64,000 bases of DNA, from NCBI RefSeq assembly GCF_011065895.1, contig NZ_JAALCR010000005.1, positions 248,001 through 312,000 on the forward strand. The letters run 5' to 3'. Below, one piece after another: positions 17,944 through 27,464 of this stretch (position 1 is the stretch's first letter; every line of letters begins with the position of its first letter). Source of the DNA: Paludisphaera rhizosphaerae. GTDB lineage: Bacteria; Planctomycetota; Planctomycetia; Isosphaerales; Isosphaeraceae. A program made the translations under genes and the position numbers. Below the pieces are notes generated by a model. The model had not been told where the DNA came from. It saw only the letters and a list, made by a program, of their open reading frames with translations, and made no database searches.

Positions 17944-18519
17944 CTATCGCGGACTCGTCCGGTAGTGGGCCCGACCGGTTTTCCGCGCATAGACCACACG
18001 ATAGCCCCCGCCGTTGTCCTGCCTGTACTCGGCCTGCCAGCCGTCGTGAACACGAACCTCAGCCTTGCTTAGCCAGTCCTGGTAGGCCTCCTGGAGCTGA
18101 TCCTGGACATTGGCCGGAGCCCGCGCGAGAGCGACGGCCGGGTTGTGCGACGTTAACCCGAACGCCGTTGGGACAGTGATCGCGTGCTCGATCGGTTTGA
18201 GGTCCCAGCCGCGCTTTCTGGCCCAGGCGAGGAAGGCCGGCTCCGGAATGCGGAACTCGGCCTCGGTGAGTCCGTAGCTCCTGGAATACGTGACGTCGGT
18301 CGCCTCTTCAGGCAGCCAGGACACACTCGCGACATGCTCGCCAGTCTCGTGTTCGGTCAGCGTGATATAGCAAGCCACGCCCACAACGACCGCGAACGCC
18401 AACAACACCGATCGGACCGCGAAACGCATCTTGCCACGGGCCCTCCTGCCGGTGGACCCAGTCTTCTCTCCCTGGGAGCGAACCTTCGGAGCCGGCAGGA
18501 GGGACGCGTCGTCCGTCAT
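17944..18519 (-). CDS. Hypothetical single-pass membrane protein coupled to protoglobin
   Basis: 191 residues. A polar, Lys/Arg-rich cytoplasmic N-terminus of about 30 residues precedes one membrane helix (VRSVLLAFAVVVGVACYITL) and an outer domain of about 135 residues with mixed alpha/beta character (TYSRSYGLTEAEFRIPEPAFLAWA; YRQDNGGGYRVVYARKTGRAHY). The ATG overlaps the protoglobin stop (ATGA). The family is not recognised. The coupling suggests a joint role, for example as membrane partner of a gas-binding globin. An upstream ATG at 18570 lies inside the protoglobin gene and is less likely. Confidence 0.72.
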   Translation of the reverse strand: MTDDASLLPAPKVRSQGEKTGSTGRRARGKMRFAVRSVLLAFAVVVGVACYITLTEHETGEHVASVSWLPEEATDVTYSRSYGLTEAEFRIPEPAFLAWARKRGWDLKPIEHAITVPTAFGLTSHNPAVALARAPANVQDQLQEAYQDWLSKAEVRVHDGWQAEYRQDNGGGYRVVYARKTGRAHYRTSPR

Positions 18520-19109
18520 CGCTGTTCCAACTTCAGGTAATGCCGGGAAACAAGGTCGTTCTGGAGCCAAAACACCCTGGAGTAAGCCCGAATGAGGGCG
18601 TGCTCGCGAGCGGGGTCGAGTTCCAGGCCGTGGATCAGCGTGAACATCACGTCGGCCAGTTGGCCCATGAAGGCGTTCATCTGGACGAGCGGGATGTCGA
18701 GCCGGGCGCGGTGGGTTTCAGCCTTGTGGATGCGGCCCATGGCGTCCATGTACTGGATCATGGCAGCGTCGTAGGGCTGGGTCATGAGCCGAACGAAGTA
18801 GCGGCCGAGCGAGTGCTTGCGAGTCTTGACCATCGCGTGATTGGGCGTCAATTCATTGAGCCGACGATCCAGCGAGGCCCCGAAATCCGCCTTCCCCTGC
18901 TGCCGCGGCAGGAAGTGCCGCCAGGTGGCGTCATGGCGGTGGAAAGCGTCATAGAGCGCATCGACGATCTTCGGGACCAGCGGAAGCGTTAGCGACGACG
19001 CCTCGTGGATCGCGCGTTCGTCCTCCTCGCCGAAGCCGATGTACTCGGCGACGTAACGGAACCGGTATTCGACGTCCTCTTCGAGACGTCGCTCGTCGAT
19101 GTGCTGCAC
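18516..19109 (-). CDS. Stand-alone protoglobin domain protein
   Basis: 197 residues, all helical, matching the protoglobin family: EYRFRYVAEYIGFGEEDERA at the N-terminus, the GRYFVRLM segment, MGRIHKAETHR with H128 as the probable proximal haem ligand, and the LDIPLVQMNAFMGQL continuation. It should bind haem and diatomic gases such as O2, CO or NO. There is no methyl-accepting, GGDEF or kinase output domain, so it must act as a small sensor or reductase on its own. The start codon is GTG at 19109 with AGAGG/GGAAGG upstream. Divergent from the S41 protease gene; coupled to the next membrane protein gene. Confidence 0.83.
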   Translation of the reverse strand: MQHIDERRLEEDVEYRFRYVAEYIGFGEEDERAIHEASSLTLPLVPKIVDALYDAFHRHDATWRHFLPRQQGKADFGASLDRRLNELTPNHAMVKTRKHSLGRYFVRLMTQPYDAAMIQYMDAMGRIHKAETHRARLDIPLVQMNAFMGQLADVMFTLIHGLELDPAREHALIRAYSRVFWLQNDLVSRHYLKLEQR

Positions 19110-19289
19110 GACCTTCCACCTCTCGACATCGAAGCCAGGGAACGCCCCAGTTTACTCGACCCCGACGAGGCCCGTCGATTTCGGCGCATTCGAGAAGTCC
19201 ACGCCGAACTTGCCCGACGGTCGCCGCACGAGCAAACTCGAACCCAAGGCCCGACTCGATCGACACCAGATCTTGAAAGGCGACTTCCC

Positions 19290-20471
19290 ATGGCGCGCGG
19301 ATGGAAGGCGGTTCGAAACCTTGCTCTGATCGTGATTGCCGAAGCCCTGTTGCCGGCCGCGGTTCTCGCCGACGACTGGTCCGAACACGGTCGCCAAATC
19401 GTGGCGGCGGTCGGCCGCGACTTCTACGATGCGAACCGGGCCCGCGCCTGGGTCGCACGCCACGAACATTACGCCGACCAACTGCACGACCGTGACGCCT
19501 TCACCGAGGCGACCCGCCGCGTCCTGAAGGATCTACAGGCCTCGCACACGGCTTACTTCACGAAGGACGACCCGGAGTATTACGGCCTCGCGTGCATCTT
19601 CCAGATCAAACCAGAAGGCGAACCGCCGATGATCGATTCGATCGGCGTGGACGTCGCGCCGGGCGGCTTCGTCCGCAAGGTCTTCGCGGCGAGCCCCGCG
19701 GAATTCGCGGGACTCCGACGCGGGGACGAGATCGTCTCCGCCGACGGCGAGCCTTTCAGGCCGGTCGTCTCATTCCGCGGCAAGGCGGGCCGCGGCGTTG
19801 TTCTGGAAGTTCGCAGCCGCGAGGGCGAGCCGCCGAGGCGGGTCGTCGTCACTCCGGGCCGAACCGAACCGCAACGCGAGTGGCTCGCCGACCAGCGGCA
19901 CGGGGCCAAGGTGATCGAACGGAAAGGCCGCAAGATCGCCTACATGCCGATGTTCTCCGCCGCCGGCGAGGAACCGCAATCGGCGGTCCGCGATGCGATT
20001 CTCGGGAAGTTCGCCGAGGCCGACGCCCTTGTGCTGGATTTCCGCGGCGGCTGGGGCGGTGCGGACCCGGGCTTCGTCTCGCTCTTCGACCGATCGCCGC
20101 CGGTACTCGAGACCGTCGCGAGCAACGGCGTCCGCTCACGGTACGCTCCCCACTGGCGCAAACCGCTGGTTCTGCTCATCAACGGCGGCTCGCGGAGCGG
20201 CAAGGAGATCGTCGCTTTCGCCGTCCGCAAACACCGCCTGGGGACGCTCGTCGGCGAGCGGACGGCCGGCGCGGTCCTGGCCGGCCAGGCCCTCCCCGTG
20301 GGCGACGGACTCCTCTATCTCGCCGGCTGCGACGTCCTCGTCGATGGCGAGCGACTGGAAGGCGTCGGGGTGCCGGTGGACGTCGAGGTCGCCGACCGCC
20401 TCCGCTACGCCGAGGGCGCCGACCCGCAACTCGACGCCGCCCTCGACGAGGCGGCGACCGCCACGCGTTGA
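19290..20471 (+). CDS. Exported S41-family serine protease with PDZ domain
   Basis: 393 residues. Signal peptide (VRNLALIVIAEALLPAAVLA), a helical N-terminal domain to about 105, a PDZ domain at about 115-190 (VRKVFAASPAEFAGLRRGDEIVSADGEPF) and an S41 catalytic domain from about 205 (ADALVLDFRGGWGGADPG, LLINGGSRSGKEIVAF with S303 as likely nucleophile, and LVGERTAGAV). The SGKE/ERTAG form resembles the tricorn/IRBP-like branch rather than CtpA, and the usual CtpA Lys is not evident. It probably trims exported proteins in the envelope. AAAGG is 10 bases before the ATG. It precedes the GH5 gene by 85 bases on the same strand. Confidence 0.84.
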   Translation: MARGWKAVRNLALIVIAEALLPAAVLADDWSEHGRQIVAAVGRDFYDANRARAWVARHEHYADQLHDRDAFTEATRRVLKDLQASHTAYFTKDDPEYYGLACIFQIKPEGEPPMIDSIGVDVAPGGFVRKVFAASPAEFAGLRRGDEIVSADGEPFRPVVSFRGKAGRGVVLEVRSREGEPPRRVVVTPGRTEPQREWLADQRHGAKVIERKGRKIAYMPMFSAAGEEPQSAVRDAILGKFAEADALVLDFRGGWGGADPGFVSLFDRSPPVLETVASNGVRSRYAPHWRKPLVLLINGGSRSGKEIVAFAVRKHRLGTLVGERTAGAVLAGQALPVGDGLLYLAGCDVLVDGERLEGVGVPVDVEVADRLRYAEGADPQLDAALDEAATATR

Positions 20472-20556
20472 GGCGGGACCTCCCCCTGGTTTCCGCGATC
20501 GGCACGGAGCAAGCTTGAAGAAGGATTCCCGCGCCGATCGACCGGAGGAACGATCC

Positions 20557-22131
20557 ATGCGACGAACCGCACTTGCCGCATTCCTGATCGTCGCACTCGC
20601 CGCGCGTGCCGAGGAGGCTCGGCCGCTGCTCCCTGGCGGCGATTTCGAAGGCCGTGAATCCTGGGGTCGCCCCAAAGGCGCGACCTATGAGGCCGAAGGA
20701 CACAACCACTTCCTCCGGCTGCACGTCCCCAAGTCGGGCGATACCGTGCTCGTCCATCGAACCGTGACGCTCCCCGAGGACGTCGAGGCGCTTCGCCTCC
20801 GCTACAAGGTCCGCTTCGAGAAGATCGAGCGTGGCAAGCAGGCCTGGTTCGACGGCCGGATCATGATGAACTTCAAGGACGCGTCAGGCCGCAAGCTGGA
20901 GCCCTCGCCGTCGCCCCCGAACTTCGTCGGAACCTCCAAGCACTGGGACGAACGCACGCAGGTCTTCCGGGTTCCGAAAGGAGCGAAATCGCTCGAACTT
21001 ATGTTCACGCTCTTCCAGGCCAAGGCCGGCCGGCTCGATTTCGACGACGTGACGCTGGACGCCGTACCCGCCTCAGACCTGCACACGCCGCCTCCCCCGA
21101 CTCCCGCCGCGAGGATCGCCGCGCCGGCCCCGGACAGGCTCCCCCCTGCTCTGCATGTCGAGGGCAAGCGGCTGGTCGACGCCAACGGTCGCGAGGCATG
21201 GCTCCAGGGGGTCGCGATCCCCAGCCTGGAGTGGTCGGCCGGCGGCGAGCACATCCTGGAGTCGATCGCCGTTGCCACCCGCGACTGGAAGGCGAACTGC
21301 ATCCGGCTCCCCGTCCGCGAGACCTTCTGGGCCGGCAACGACTTCCGCCAGGCCGGCGGACCCGAGGCCTATCGCCAGCTCATCGACGACGCCGTCAACT
21401 CCTGCGCGGGCGCCGGTGCGTACATCGTCATCGACCTCCACGACTACCGAGCGCCCGAAGCGAAGCACGCCGCCTTCTGGCGCGAGGTCGCCGCGAAGTA
21501 CAAGAACCACCCCGCCGTCCTCTTCGACCTGTTCAACGAGCCCCACGACGTCTCATGGGACGTCTGGCGGAATGGCGGGACCGTGACCGACCGCAAGAAA
21601 GAGGGGGACGGCGTCGCCGCCGAGAACGCCGACAAGCTGGTCTCGTTCCAGTCGATCGGCATGCAGGGTCTCCTCGACGCCGTCCGCGAAACCGGTGCGA
21701 GGAACGTCGTGATCGCCGGCGGCCTGGACTGGGGTTACGACCTCTCCGGCGTTCTGGAGAATTACGCGCTGAAGGACTCATCCGGCGACGGCGTCATGTA
21801 CTCCAGCCACGTCTACCCATGGAAGCGCGATTGGAAGCGGAAGTTCCTCGACGCGGCCGAGAAGCATCCCATCTTCCTCGGCGAGGTCGGCGCCGACGTC
21901 AAGAAGATGGAGTTCATTCCCGTCGCCGCCCAGGAAGACCCGGCGACGTGGGCCCCGGACATGCTCGCCGCGATCCAGGGGCATCGCCTCCACTGGACCG
22001 CCTGGGCGTTCCACCCCGGCGCCACCCCGCGCGTGATCCTCGACTGGAATTACACGCCAACCCCCTTCTGGGGCGCCCTGGTCAAGCGGGCTCTGGCCGG
22101 TGAACGGTTCCCAACGGGGAAGCCACGATGA
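20557..22131 (+). CDS. Exported GH5-type glycoside hydrolase with N-terminal carbohydrate-binding-like module
   Basis: 524 residues. A short signal (MRRTALAAFLIVALAARA) precedes a beta-sandwich module at about 22-175 (LLPGGDFEGRESWG ... LDFDDVTLDAVP) resembling CBM4/9-type folds, a Pro-rich linker, and a GH5 barrel from about 200. The catalytic pair is visible: acid/base E328 in FDLFNEPHD and nucleophile E443 in PIFLGEVGADV; VIDLHDY and SSHVYPW are also typical. The likely substrate is a beta-glucan or mannan outside the cell. GGAGGAA lies 6 bases before the ATG. It converges with a GT39 gene 21 bases away. Confidence 0.9.
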   Translation: MRRTALAAFLIVALAARAEEARPLLPGGDFEGRESWGRPKGATYEAEGHNHFLRLHVPKSGDTVLVHRTVTLPEDVEALRLRYKVRFEKIERGKQAWFDGRIMMNFKDASGRKLEPSPSPPNFVGTSKHWDERTQVFRVPKGAKSLELMFTLFQAKAGRLDFDDVTLDAVPASDLHTPPPPTPAARIAAPAPDRLPPALHVEGKRLVDANGREAWLQGVAIPSLEWSAGGEHILESIAVATRDWKANCIRLPVRETFWAGNDFRQAGGPEAYRQLIDDAVNSCAGAGAYIVIDLHDYRAPEAKHAAFWREVAAKYKNHPAVLFDLFNEPHDVSWDVWRNGGTVTDRKKEGDGVAAENADKLVSFQSIGMQGLLDAVRETGARNVVIAGGLDWGYDLSGVLENYALKDSSGDGVMYSSHVYPWKRDWKRKFLDAAEKHPIFLGEVGADVKKMEFIPVAAQEDPATWAPDMLAAIQGHRLHWTAWAFHPGATPRVILDWNYTPTPFWGALVKRALAGERFPTGKPR

Positions 22132-22152
22132 ATCGCGAGTCGGAATCGGACC

Positions 22153-23856
22153 TCAGCGGATCAAGGCCCCCGACTCGGGCCGTGCGATCGCGGGAGTCGG
22201 CTCGCCGAGCAACCGGACGGTGGAGAGGTGAAGCGTCTCGTTGCGGAGCTTCTCGATGTTGAGCCCCTCGACCGTCTCGTGGATCTCGACCTCGAAGGTT
22301 GAGTCCTTGCGGAGCATCTCCAACTCGCCGGCCGTGAGAGGCATCAGCAACGCGCCGGCACGGCCGGTGTGGTCGAGGAACTCGCCTCGGCTCCGGATGA
22401 TCGGCGCGGGGTGGCCCAGCGCATAGACGGTGCCCGGAGGTCGGAATGTACACAGAGCCGGCTTCGCGCCGGTGACGTCTTCCAGGGCGGCGAGGCGACG
22501 CCCCACCACCGACGACGACCGGAACGGTTCGGCCGCCGGCAGGCACCAGCCGGCCAGCACCAGCTCCATCGCGGCGGTGAATGCGACCGTGCCCAGAATC
22601 GCACGAGAAAGCCGACCCGCGGCCGACTCGTGAAGCACGAACCAGCCCCCCGCCGCCGCCAACACGCCCGCGGTCAGTGCCGGCGCCCGCATCGGGCCGG
22701 GAAGCACCATGACGGCTCCGATCGCCAGGCCCATCGCGATCACCGCCGCGCTGACGGCGATCGTCCGGCGGGCGAATCGGAAGAGTTTGACGAACGGCAA
22801 CTCGGTCGGTGATTCGAGCACCCGGACGAGCAGCCAGGCGACCAGCACGGCCAGCGCCGGGACGGCCGGCAGATAGTAGTGGATCAGCTTCGTCCGGACG
22901 CACTCCAGCAGGATCAGGGGGCCGATCGCCCAGCCGATCAGGAACCCGGCCGCCGCCGTTTCCCGGCGTCGCGACCAGGCCGAGGCGACCGCCGCCGGGA
23001 TCAGGGCCGCCCAGGGGAGGAGCGTGGCCATTCCGACCACGACGTAATACCCCGGGAACCCGCCGTGCTCCTCGATCCCCTGCGTGGCCCGCTGGACGAT
23101 GTGGTAGCCGACGGCCACGTTGAAGTATTCGCCCGCCGACCGGATCAGGATCGCCACGTTCCACGGGACGACGATCGCCAGGAACAACGGCAGCCCCCAT
23201 CGCCATTGCAGCCGGCGATGGTACAGGAACGGGCTCGGCCCGCCGCAGAGCCAGCCAAAGCCGACCGACGCAACCAGCAACACCGGCGCGGCCGGCGACT
23301 TGGTCAGCACCGCCAGTCCCATCATGGTCCAGAACGTCGCCGCCGCCCCGCGCGAGGGTCGAGCCCAAAGCTCCCAGAGGGCGATCTGGCAGCCGATGTA
23401 GAAGAAGGCGAGCGTGGCGTCGGTGGTGCTGAGCTTCGATTCGGCCATCATCAGCGGCATCGTCGCCAGAACGAGACCGGCGAGCCTCCCCGTCCGCTCC
23501 CCCAACACGCGACGAGACCATCCCCACGTCAGCAAGACGGTCCCCACGCCCATCACGGCCGAGACCAGCCGCACGCCGAACGGGCCGTCGCCCCCCAACG
23601 CCGTGCCTGCGAGCATGAGCCAGTAGATCAGGATCGGCTTGTGGTAGCGAGGCTCAGCGTTGAACGTGGGATGGATCCAGTCGCCGCTCTCGCGCATCTC
23701 ACGAGTCGCGCCGGCGTATCGGGGCTCGTCGCGGTCCCACAAGCTCGTCCGGCCGTTGCCGACGAGGTTGAGCGTCAGCGCCAGCAGGCCGATCAGCAAA
23801 GCCTCCCGGACGACCGATCGGCGAGGGCCGTCGATGGCGGGCGATACGGACGACAC
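22153..23856 (-). CDS. GT39/ArnT-like integral membrane glycosyltransferase
   Basis: 567 residues, about 10-12 membrane helices. The first outer loop has SLWDRDEPRYAGATREMRES and FNAEPRYHKPILIYWLM, which is the acidic DE motif and lipid-sugar binding loop of the ArnT/PMT superfamily. It would transfer a sugar from a polyprenyl-phosphate donor to lipid, glycan or protein on the outer face of the membrane. A longer frame begins ATG at 23964, but GGAGG at 23868-23864 lies 7 bases before a GTG at 23856, and the extra 36 residues are low-complexity, so the GTG is the preferred start. The C-terminal third is a soluble outer domain. Confidence 0.83.
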   Translation of the reverse strand: MSSVSPAIDGPRRSVVREALLIGLLALTLNLVGNGRTSLWDRDEPRYAGATREMRESGDWIHPTFNAEPRYHKPILIYWLMLAGTALGGDGPFGVRLVSAVMGVGTVLLTWGWSRRVLGERTGRLAGLVLATMPLMMAESKLSTTDATLAFFYIGCQIALWELWARPSRGAAATFWTMMGLAVLTKSPAAPVLLVASVGFGWLCGGPSPFLYHRRLQWRWGLPLFLAIVVPWNVAILIRSAGEYFNVAVGYHIVQRATQGIEEHGGFPGYYVVVGMATLLPWAALIPAAVASAWSRRRETAAAGFLIGWAIGPLILLECVRTKLIHYYLPAVPALAVLVAWLLVRVLESPTELPFVKLFRFARRTIAVSAAVIAMGLAIGAVMVLPGPMRAPALTAGVLAAAGGWFVLHESAAGRLSRAILGTVAFTAAMELVLAGWCLPAAEPFRSSSVVGRRLAALEDVTGAKPALCTFRPPGTVYALGHPAPIIRSRGEFLDHTGRAGALLMPLTAGELEMLRKDSTFEVEIHETVEGLNIEKLRNETLHLSTVRLLGEPTPAIARPESGALIR

Positions 23857-23981
23857 GGGCGATCCTCCATGAGCTGCCGTCGCCGCGGCCGTTCCCTCGG
23901 CCCGGCGTGTCCGGCTGACATCACAGCCGAATCCCCCAATTCCGGCAACGCCAGAGGGGAACAAATGTCAATGAAAAATCC

Positions 23982-25085
23982 TTAACCGCCCACGACTTCC
24001 GTCGCGGGCGCATCGGGGGTCCAGGCCGGTTGCGGGGCGGGCTTCGGCGTGCGGCGGGGGGCGGGACGGCTGGTCCAGAAGACGCCCGCGAGCGTCAGGG
24101 CCCCGCCGACGAGGAGTGCCGGCGAGAGCACCTCATGGAAGAGCCAGACGCCCCAGACGACCGTCAGGACGGGGGCGACGTTGCTGAACGCGGCGACCTG
24201 GCTGGCGTCCAGCCGGCGCAGGGCGAGGTTCTGGAGGGCCAGATTGACGGGTGTGATTCCGAAAGCCAGGACAGCCAGGCAGATCCAGGCGGACATCGAC
24301 GCATCGCGAACTTGCGGAGCCCAACTCGGAGCCGTCAGCGCGGCGACCGGGAGTTGCAACAGGCAGCCGACCAGAAACGCCCCGGCGAGCGTCGGCAGGG
24401 CCCCGTGGCGCATGACCAGCGGCCGGCTGAGGGCGACGTAGGCCCCCCACGAGAGGACCGCGCCGACCAGCAGGATGTCGGCGATCATCACGTTGCGCGT
24501 CTGCGCTGGGGATGTGGCGGCGTCGGCGCCCAGGATGTTCCCCAGGCCGATCACCAGCACGCCGGCGATGCTGATGAGGATCGCCCCCAGCCGGCTGAGG
24601 TCGAGCGGCTCATGCCCCAGGATCCAGGCGAGCGTCCAGACGATCAGCGGCACCGTGGCGTAAAACAGGCCGACGTGCGCGTTGGTCCCCAGCTTGGCGG
24701 CGGTGAGGAAGAAGAACTGGTTCAGCGGCACGCAGCAGGCGGCGACGACCGCCAGCCGCCGCCAGTCCTCGCGGATCAGCCGACGGATCGAGCCGGCGCC
24801 GACGAACGGCAGCAGGCAGAGCGTCGCCGATCCGAACCGCAGGAGCGGCACCAGCCCGATCGGAAGCTGCCGCACCGCCACCTGCGCGAGCGGCGAGGTC
24901 GTCGAGCCCAGCACAACCATGGTCGCCAGCAGGAGATAGGCCCGAGGGTCGGGCGTTCTGGCGACGTGTGGGATCGTCGCTTCGGGAGCCTCGCGGCGTT
25001 CGTCGTCCTCCGTGGGGGGTTGTTCCACCTGGGACTCCGTCCCGCTGATCCCCTGCTCCACCCGCGAGGCTGGCGTGCTCATCAC
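23982..25085 (-). CDS. EamA-family (DMT) transporter
   Basis: 367 residues with ten membrane helices in two EamA repeats (first at about 50-185, second at about 200-340). Typical pieces are LLRFGSATLCLLPFV, NQFFFLTAAKLGTNAHVGLFYATVPLIVW and, in repeat two, LALRRLDASQVAAFSNVAPVLTVVWGV. Members export amino acids, nucleosides or other small metabolites. The N-terminus is a long polar tail of about 45 residues, so a later start is possible. Adjacent ATGs at 25085 and 25082 are both usable. It lies 125 bases upstream of the GT39 gene on the same strand but its role there is unclear. Confidence 0.85.
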   Translation of the reverse strand: MMSTPASRVEQGISGTESQVEQPPTEDDERREAPEATIPHVARTPDPRAYLLLATMVVLGSTTSPLAQVAVRQLPIGLVPLLRFGSATLCLLPFVGAGSIRRLIREDWRRLAVVAACCVPLNQFFFLTAAKLGTNAHVGLFYATVPLIVWTLAWILGHEPLDLSRLGAILISIAGVLVIGLGNILGADAATSPAQTRNVMIADILLVGAVLSWGAYVALSRPLVMRHGALPTLAGAFLVGCLLQLPVAALTAPSWAPQVRDASMSAWICLAVLAFGITPVNLALQNLALRRLDASQVAAFSNVAPVLTVVWGVWLFHEVLSPALLVGGALTLAGVFWTSRPAPRRTPKPAPQPAWTPDAPATEVVGG

Positions 25086-25281
25086 TCCTCGACTTCTCGA
25101 ATTCGCCCGACCCGTGCATCGACCGGAGCCCGCCGCGAGCGCGACGGCCTCACCGGTATTCCCCTATCGTAGACGTTCCGGCAAGCCCCATCGAGACCAT
25201 TCACCGCGCCATGCCGATCAGACGCAGGGCGACCGTCCGAGGTTCGACGGAGTGCCGGAATCGGGTCGGCCGATCGTCGGC

Positions 25282-26430
25282 TTACCTGGCGGGCAGGACG
25301 GGCGGAGTGGGAGATGGGCGGGCGGGACGACTGGCGTCGACGCGAAGAACGTCGCCGGCGACTTCGCGCCAGTCGTAGAACTTGAAATTGGTGCGGCCGT
25401 CGGCCGGTTTGCCGTCCTGGATCACCAGAAGGCCGGCGGGGAATCGCGAGGAGGTCGGCGCGTGAGTCACATCCAGGCCGTCGGTCTCCCCCACGTCGGG
25501 AAGTCCTCCGGCGGCCGGGTCGATCGTCGCGACGAAGGCGTTGTCGCCATCGCGCTCGAAGACCGGGAACGTGTCGCTCCCCTGGCTCGATGCGATCAGA
25601 TATCCCTTCGAGCCGGAAGCAAAATAGATCGTCAGCCCCTCAACGTCGTCCTTCAGGCCGTGCTCGCCGACCCTGGCGACGGAGACGCGGTCGGAGCCGG
25701 CGTCGGGCTCGGCGCCGTACCGCCAGATTCCGACGTCCTCCTCGCCGACGTACAGCCGGCCGAGGTCGGAATCGGCGACGCACCCTTCCACCTGCGAGCC
25801 GACTTCGATGGAGCGGACGAGAGAGCCATGGACCGAACCGCCGTGGATTTCCAGTCGATACTGCTCCACCCGTCCCGTCTTGCTGGTGACGAAGGCGTAG
25901 GCCGCTCCGTCTCGGGGGCTTCGGTAAACGCACGAACCGTAGGGCTCGCCGCCGTCGATGACCGAGAAGGCGGGGACGCCGCCGAACTCGGTCAGCGAGC
26001 GCGTTTGGGGATTGATCCTCCAGAACGAGAGGCCGCGACGCCCCTCGGCCCGGGTTCCCGCGACGGCCAGGTCGATCGGGCCGTCCGGTGTCGGGACGCC
26101 GTAGAGGACGTCCACATTGTTCGGCTCGGAGCCGTCGGAAACGATCTGAAGCCGTCGACCATCCAGGTCGAAGACGTTCAGCCCTCCTTTTTTGTCGGTC
26201 CCCAGCACCAGGCTTCGCGCCGGGTCATCGGGGTGGATCCAGATCGCCGGATCGTCGGCCGCGTCGCCGTCGTGGGGGACGGGTTCGGACTGGACGGCGG
26301 CCGAGGGAGTCAGAACGGGTTGGGAGCCGTCGCCAGCAGTCGAGGCGGCGGCCCCCATGGCCAGGATGATCGCCAGGCTCGGATCGAGCGCGTAGCGCCG
26401 AGTCGAGGCCGAGCGGTGGCGGGCGGTCAT
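25282..26430 (-). CDS. Exported beta-propeller phytase (3-phytase)
   Basis: 382 residues. An N-terminal hydrophobic stretch (LAIILAMGAAASTAG) probably exports it. Hallmarks of beta-propeller phytases follow: DDPAIWIHPDDP at 59-70, GTDKKGGLNVFDLDG at about 77-91, NNVDVLYG, GCVADSDLGRLYVGEEDVGIW and LKDDVEGLTIYF; these acidic loops bind the Ca2+ ions and phosphate. It would release phosphate from inositol hexakisphosphate outside the cytoplasm. The ATG at 26430 has GAGGA 8 bases upstream and lies 23 bases after the DUF1559 gene, so the two are co-transcribed. Upstream in-frame sequence belongs to the DUF1559 gene region and is not part of the protein. Confidence 0.9.
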   Translation of the reverse strand: MTARHRSASTRRYALDPSLAIILAMGAAASTAGDGSQPVLTPSAAVQSEPVPHDGDAADDPAIWIHPDDPARSLVLGTDKKGGLNVFDLDGRRLQIVSDGSEPNNVDVLYGVPTPDGPIDLAVAGTRAEGRRGLSFWRINPQTRSLTEFGGVPAFSVIDGGEPYGSCVYRSPRDGAAYAFVTSKTGRVEQYRLEIHGGSVHGSLVRSIEVGSQVEGCVADSDLGRLYVGEEDVGIWRYGAEPDAGSDRVSVARVGEHGLKDDVEGLTIYFASGSKGYLIASSQGSDTFPVFERDGDNAFVATIDPAAGGLPDVGETDGLDVTHAPTSSRFPAGLLVIQDGKPADGRTNFKFYDWREVAGDVLRVDASRPARPSPTPPVLPAR

Positions 26431-26453
26431 GGTTGAAGTCCTCGGGAAAGGCG

Positions 26454-27464
26454 TCAGAAAGCGTCCGAGGAGATCACCTCGCCGCCGGCGATCGACCCGA
26501 GAGCCCGCCAGACGTCGCCGTTGATGGTGCTCTTGGCGAACCGGACGGAACCATCGCCGAACAGGGCGTTGACGCCGCCTGAGTGATAGCTGCGAGACGT
26601 GATCGCGGCGTAGGTCGGGCCGCCGTTGTTCTCGTCGTTCGTGTCGTAGTCGATGTCGACGCTCGGCGTACCGACCAGCACGCGAGTGTTGGGCGCCATC
26701 GCCGTGGTGAAGCCGTCGTAGCAGGCCGAGCCGATCGACCATTTCACATGGCCGACGTCCGTCTTGCAGCCGTTCGTGTAGTTGGCGGCGACGAACGCGG
26801 GCGAGTTGGCCACCGAGGGATAGCTGGTCGCGCTGATCCCCGAGGGCGTGGTGCAAGACTTGTACAGCGGCTGATTCGCCTTCACCTCGGCCGACAGCAG
26901 GGTGTTGCTCAGGCCGTCGGAGAAGGCGGACAGGTTCCGGCTCCGATTGACGCTGAAGGCGCTCCGGTTGTCGACCGCCCCGCCGCCGCCGAAAACGTAC
27001 CAATCGCCGACCGACCAGCCGTAGTTCGAGACGCCGAACGGCTTGGTCGCATCGGGCGGATTCGTGTTCGTCTCGCTGGGGCAGAGCAGGAACTTGACCT
27101 GCGAGTAGCTCACGGTCGTATTCGCCCCGTCGCTGTACTTCAAGGTGAAGTTCATCGCGGCGTACATCGGACCGGCTTCCATGAACGGAGCCAGGCGGGC
27201 GCTGACGCCCCATGAGGTGTAAGACGTCGGCTGGTTGTTGCCGACGATGACCATCGTCTGCTGCGGAGGCAGCGCCCCGTTGGCGCTCTCATAGTTCATC
27301 ACCGCCAGGCCGAGCTGCTTCAGGTTGTTGACGCAGTGGATCCGCCGGGCGGCCTCACGAGCGGCCTGCACCGCCGGCAGCAGCAGGGCGATCAGCACGG
27401 CGATGATCGCAATCACCACCAACAGTTCAATCAGCGTAAATCCGCGGGACCGGGAGGACGCCAT
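26454..27464 (-). CDS. DUF1559 protein with prepilin-type N-terminus
   Basis: 336 residues. [20 protein letters not shown] and [20 protein letters not shown] at the N-terminus, [20 protein letters not shown] and [10 protein letters not shown] at the C-terminus. It is the third DUF1559 paralogue in the window and, like the other two, is the leader of a small transcription unit; here the partner is a beta-propeller phytase 23 bases downstream. The central region is Asn/Thr-rich and differs from the other copies, which is consistent with the family's variable outer domain. Confidence 0.92.
   Translation of the reverse strand: MASSRSRGFTLIELLVVIAIIAVLIALLLPAVQAAREAARRIHCVNNLKQLGLAVMNYESANGALPPQQTMVIVGNNQPTSYTSWGVSARLAPFMEAGPMYAAMNFTLKYSDGANTTVSYSQVKFLLCPSETNTNPPDATKPFGVSNYGWSVGDWYVFGGGGAVDNRSAFSVNRSRNLSAFSDGLSNTLLSAEVKANQPLYKSCTTPSGISATSYPSVANSPAFVAANYTNGCKTDVGHVKWSIGSACYDGFTTAMAPNTRVLVGTPSVDIDYDTNDENNGGPTYAAITSRSYHSGGVNALFGDGSVRFAKSTINGDVWRALGSIAGGEVISSDAF

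Noticed and set aside
25012-26436. Plus-strand open frame of about 470 codons
   Set aside because: Lies opposite the beta-propeller phytase, whose conserved acidic loops fix the real strand.
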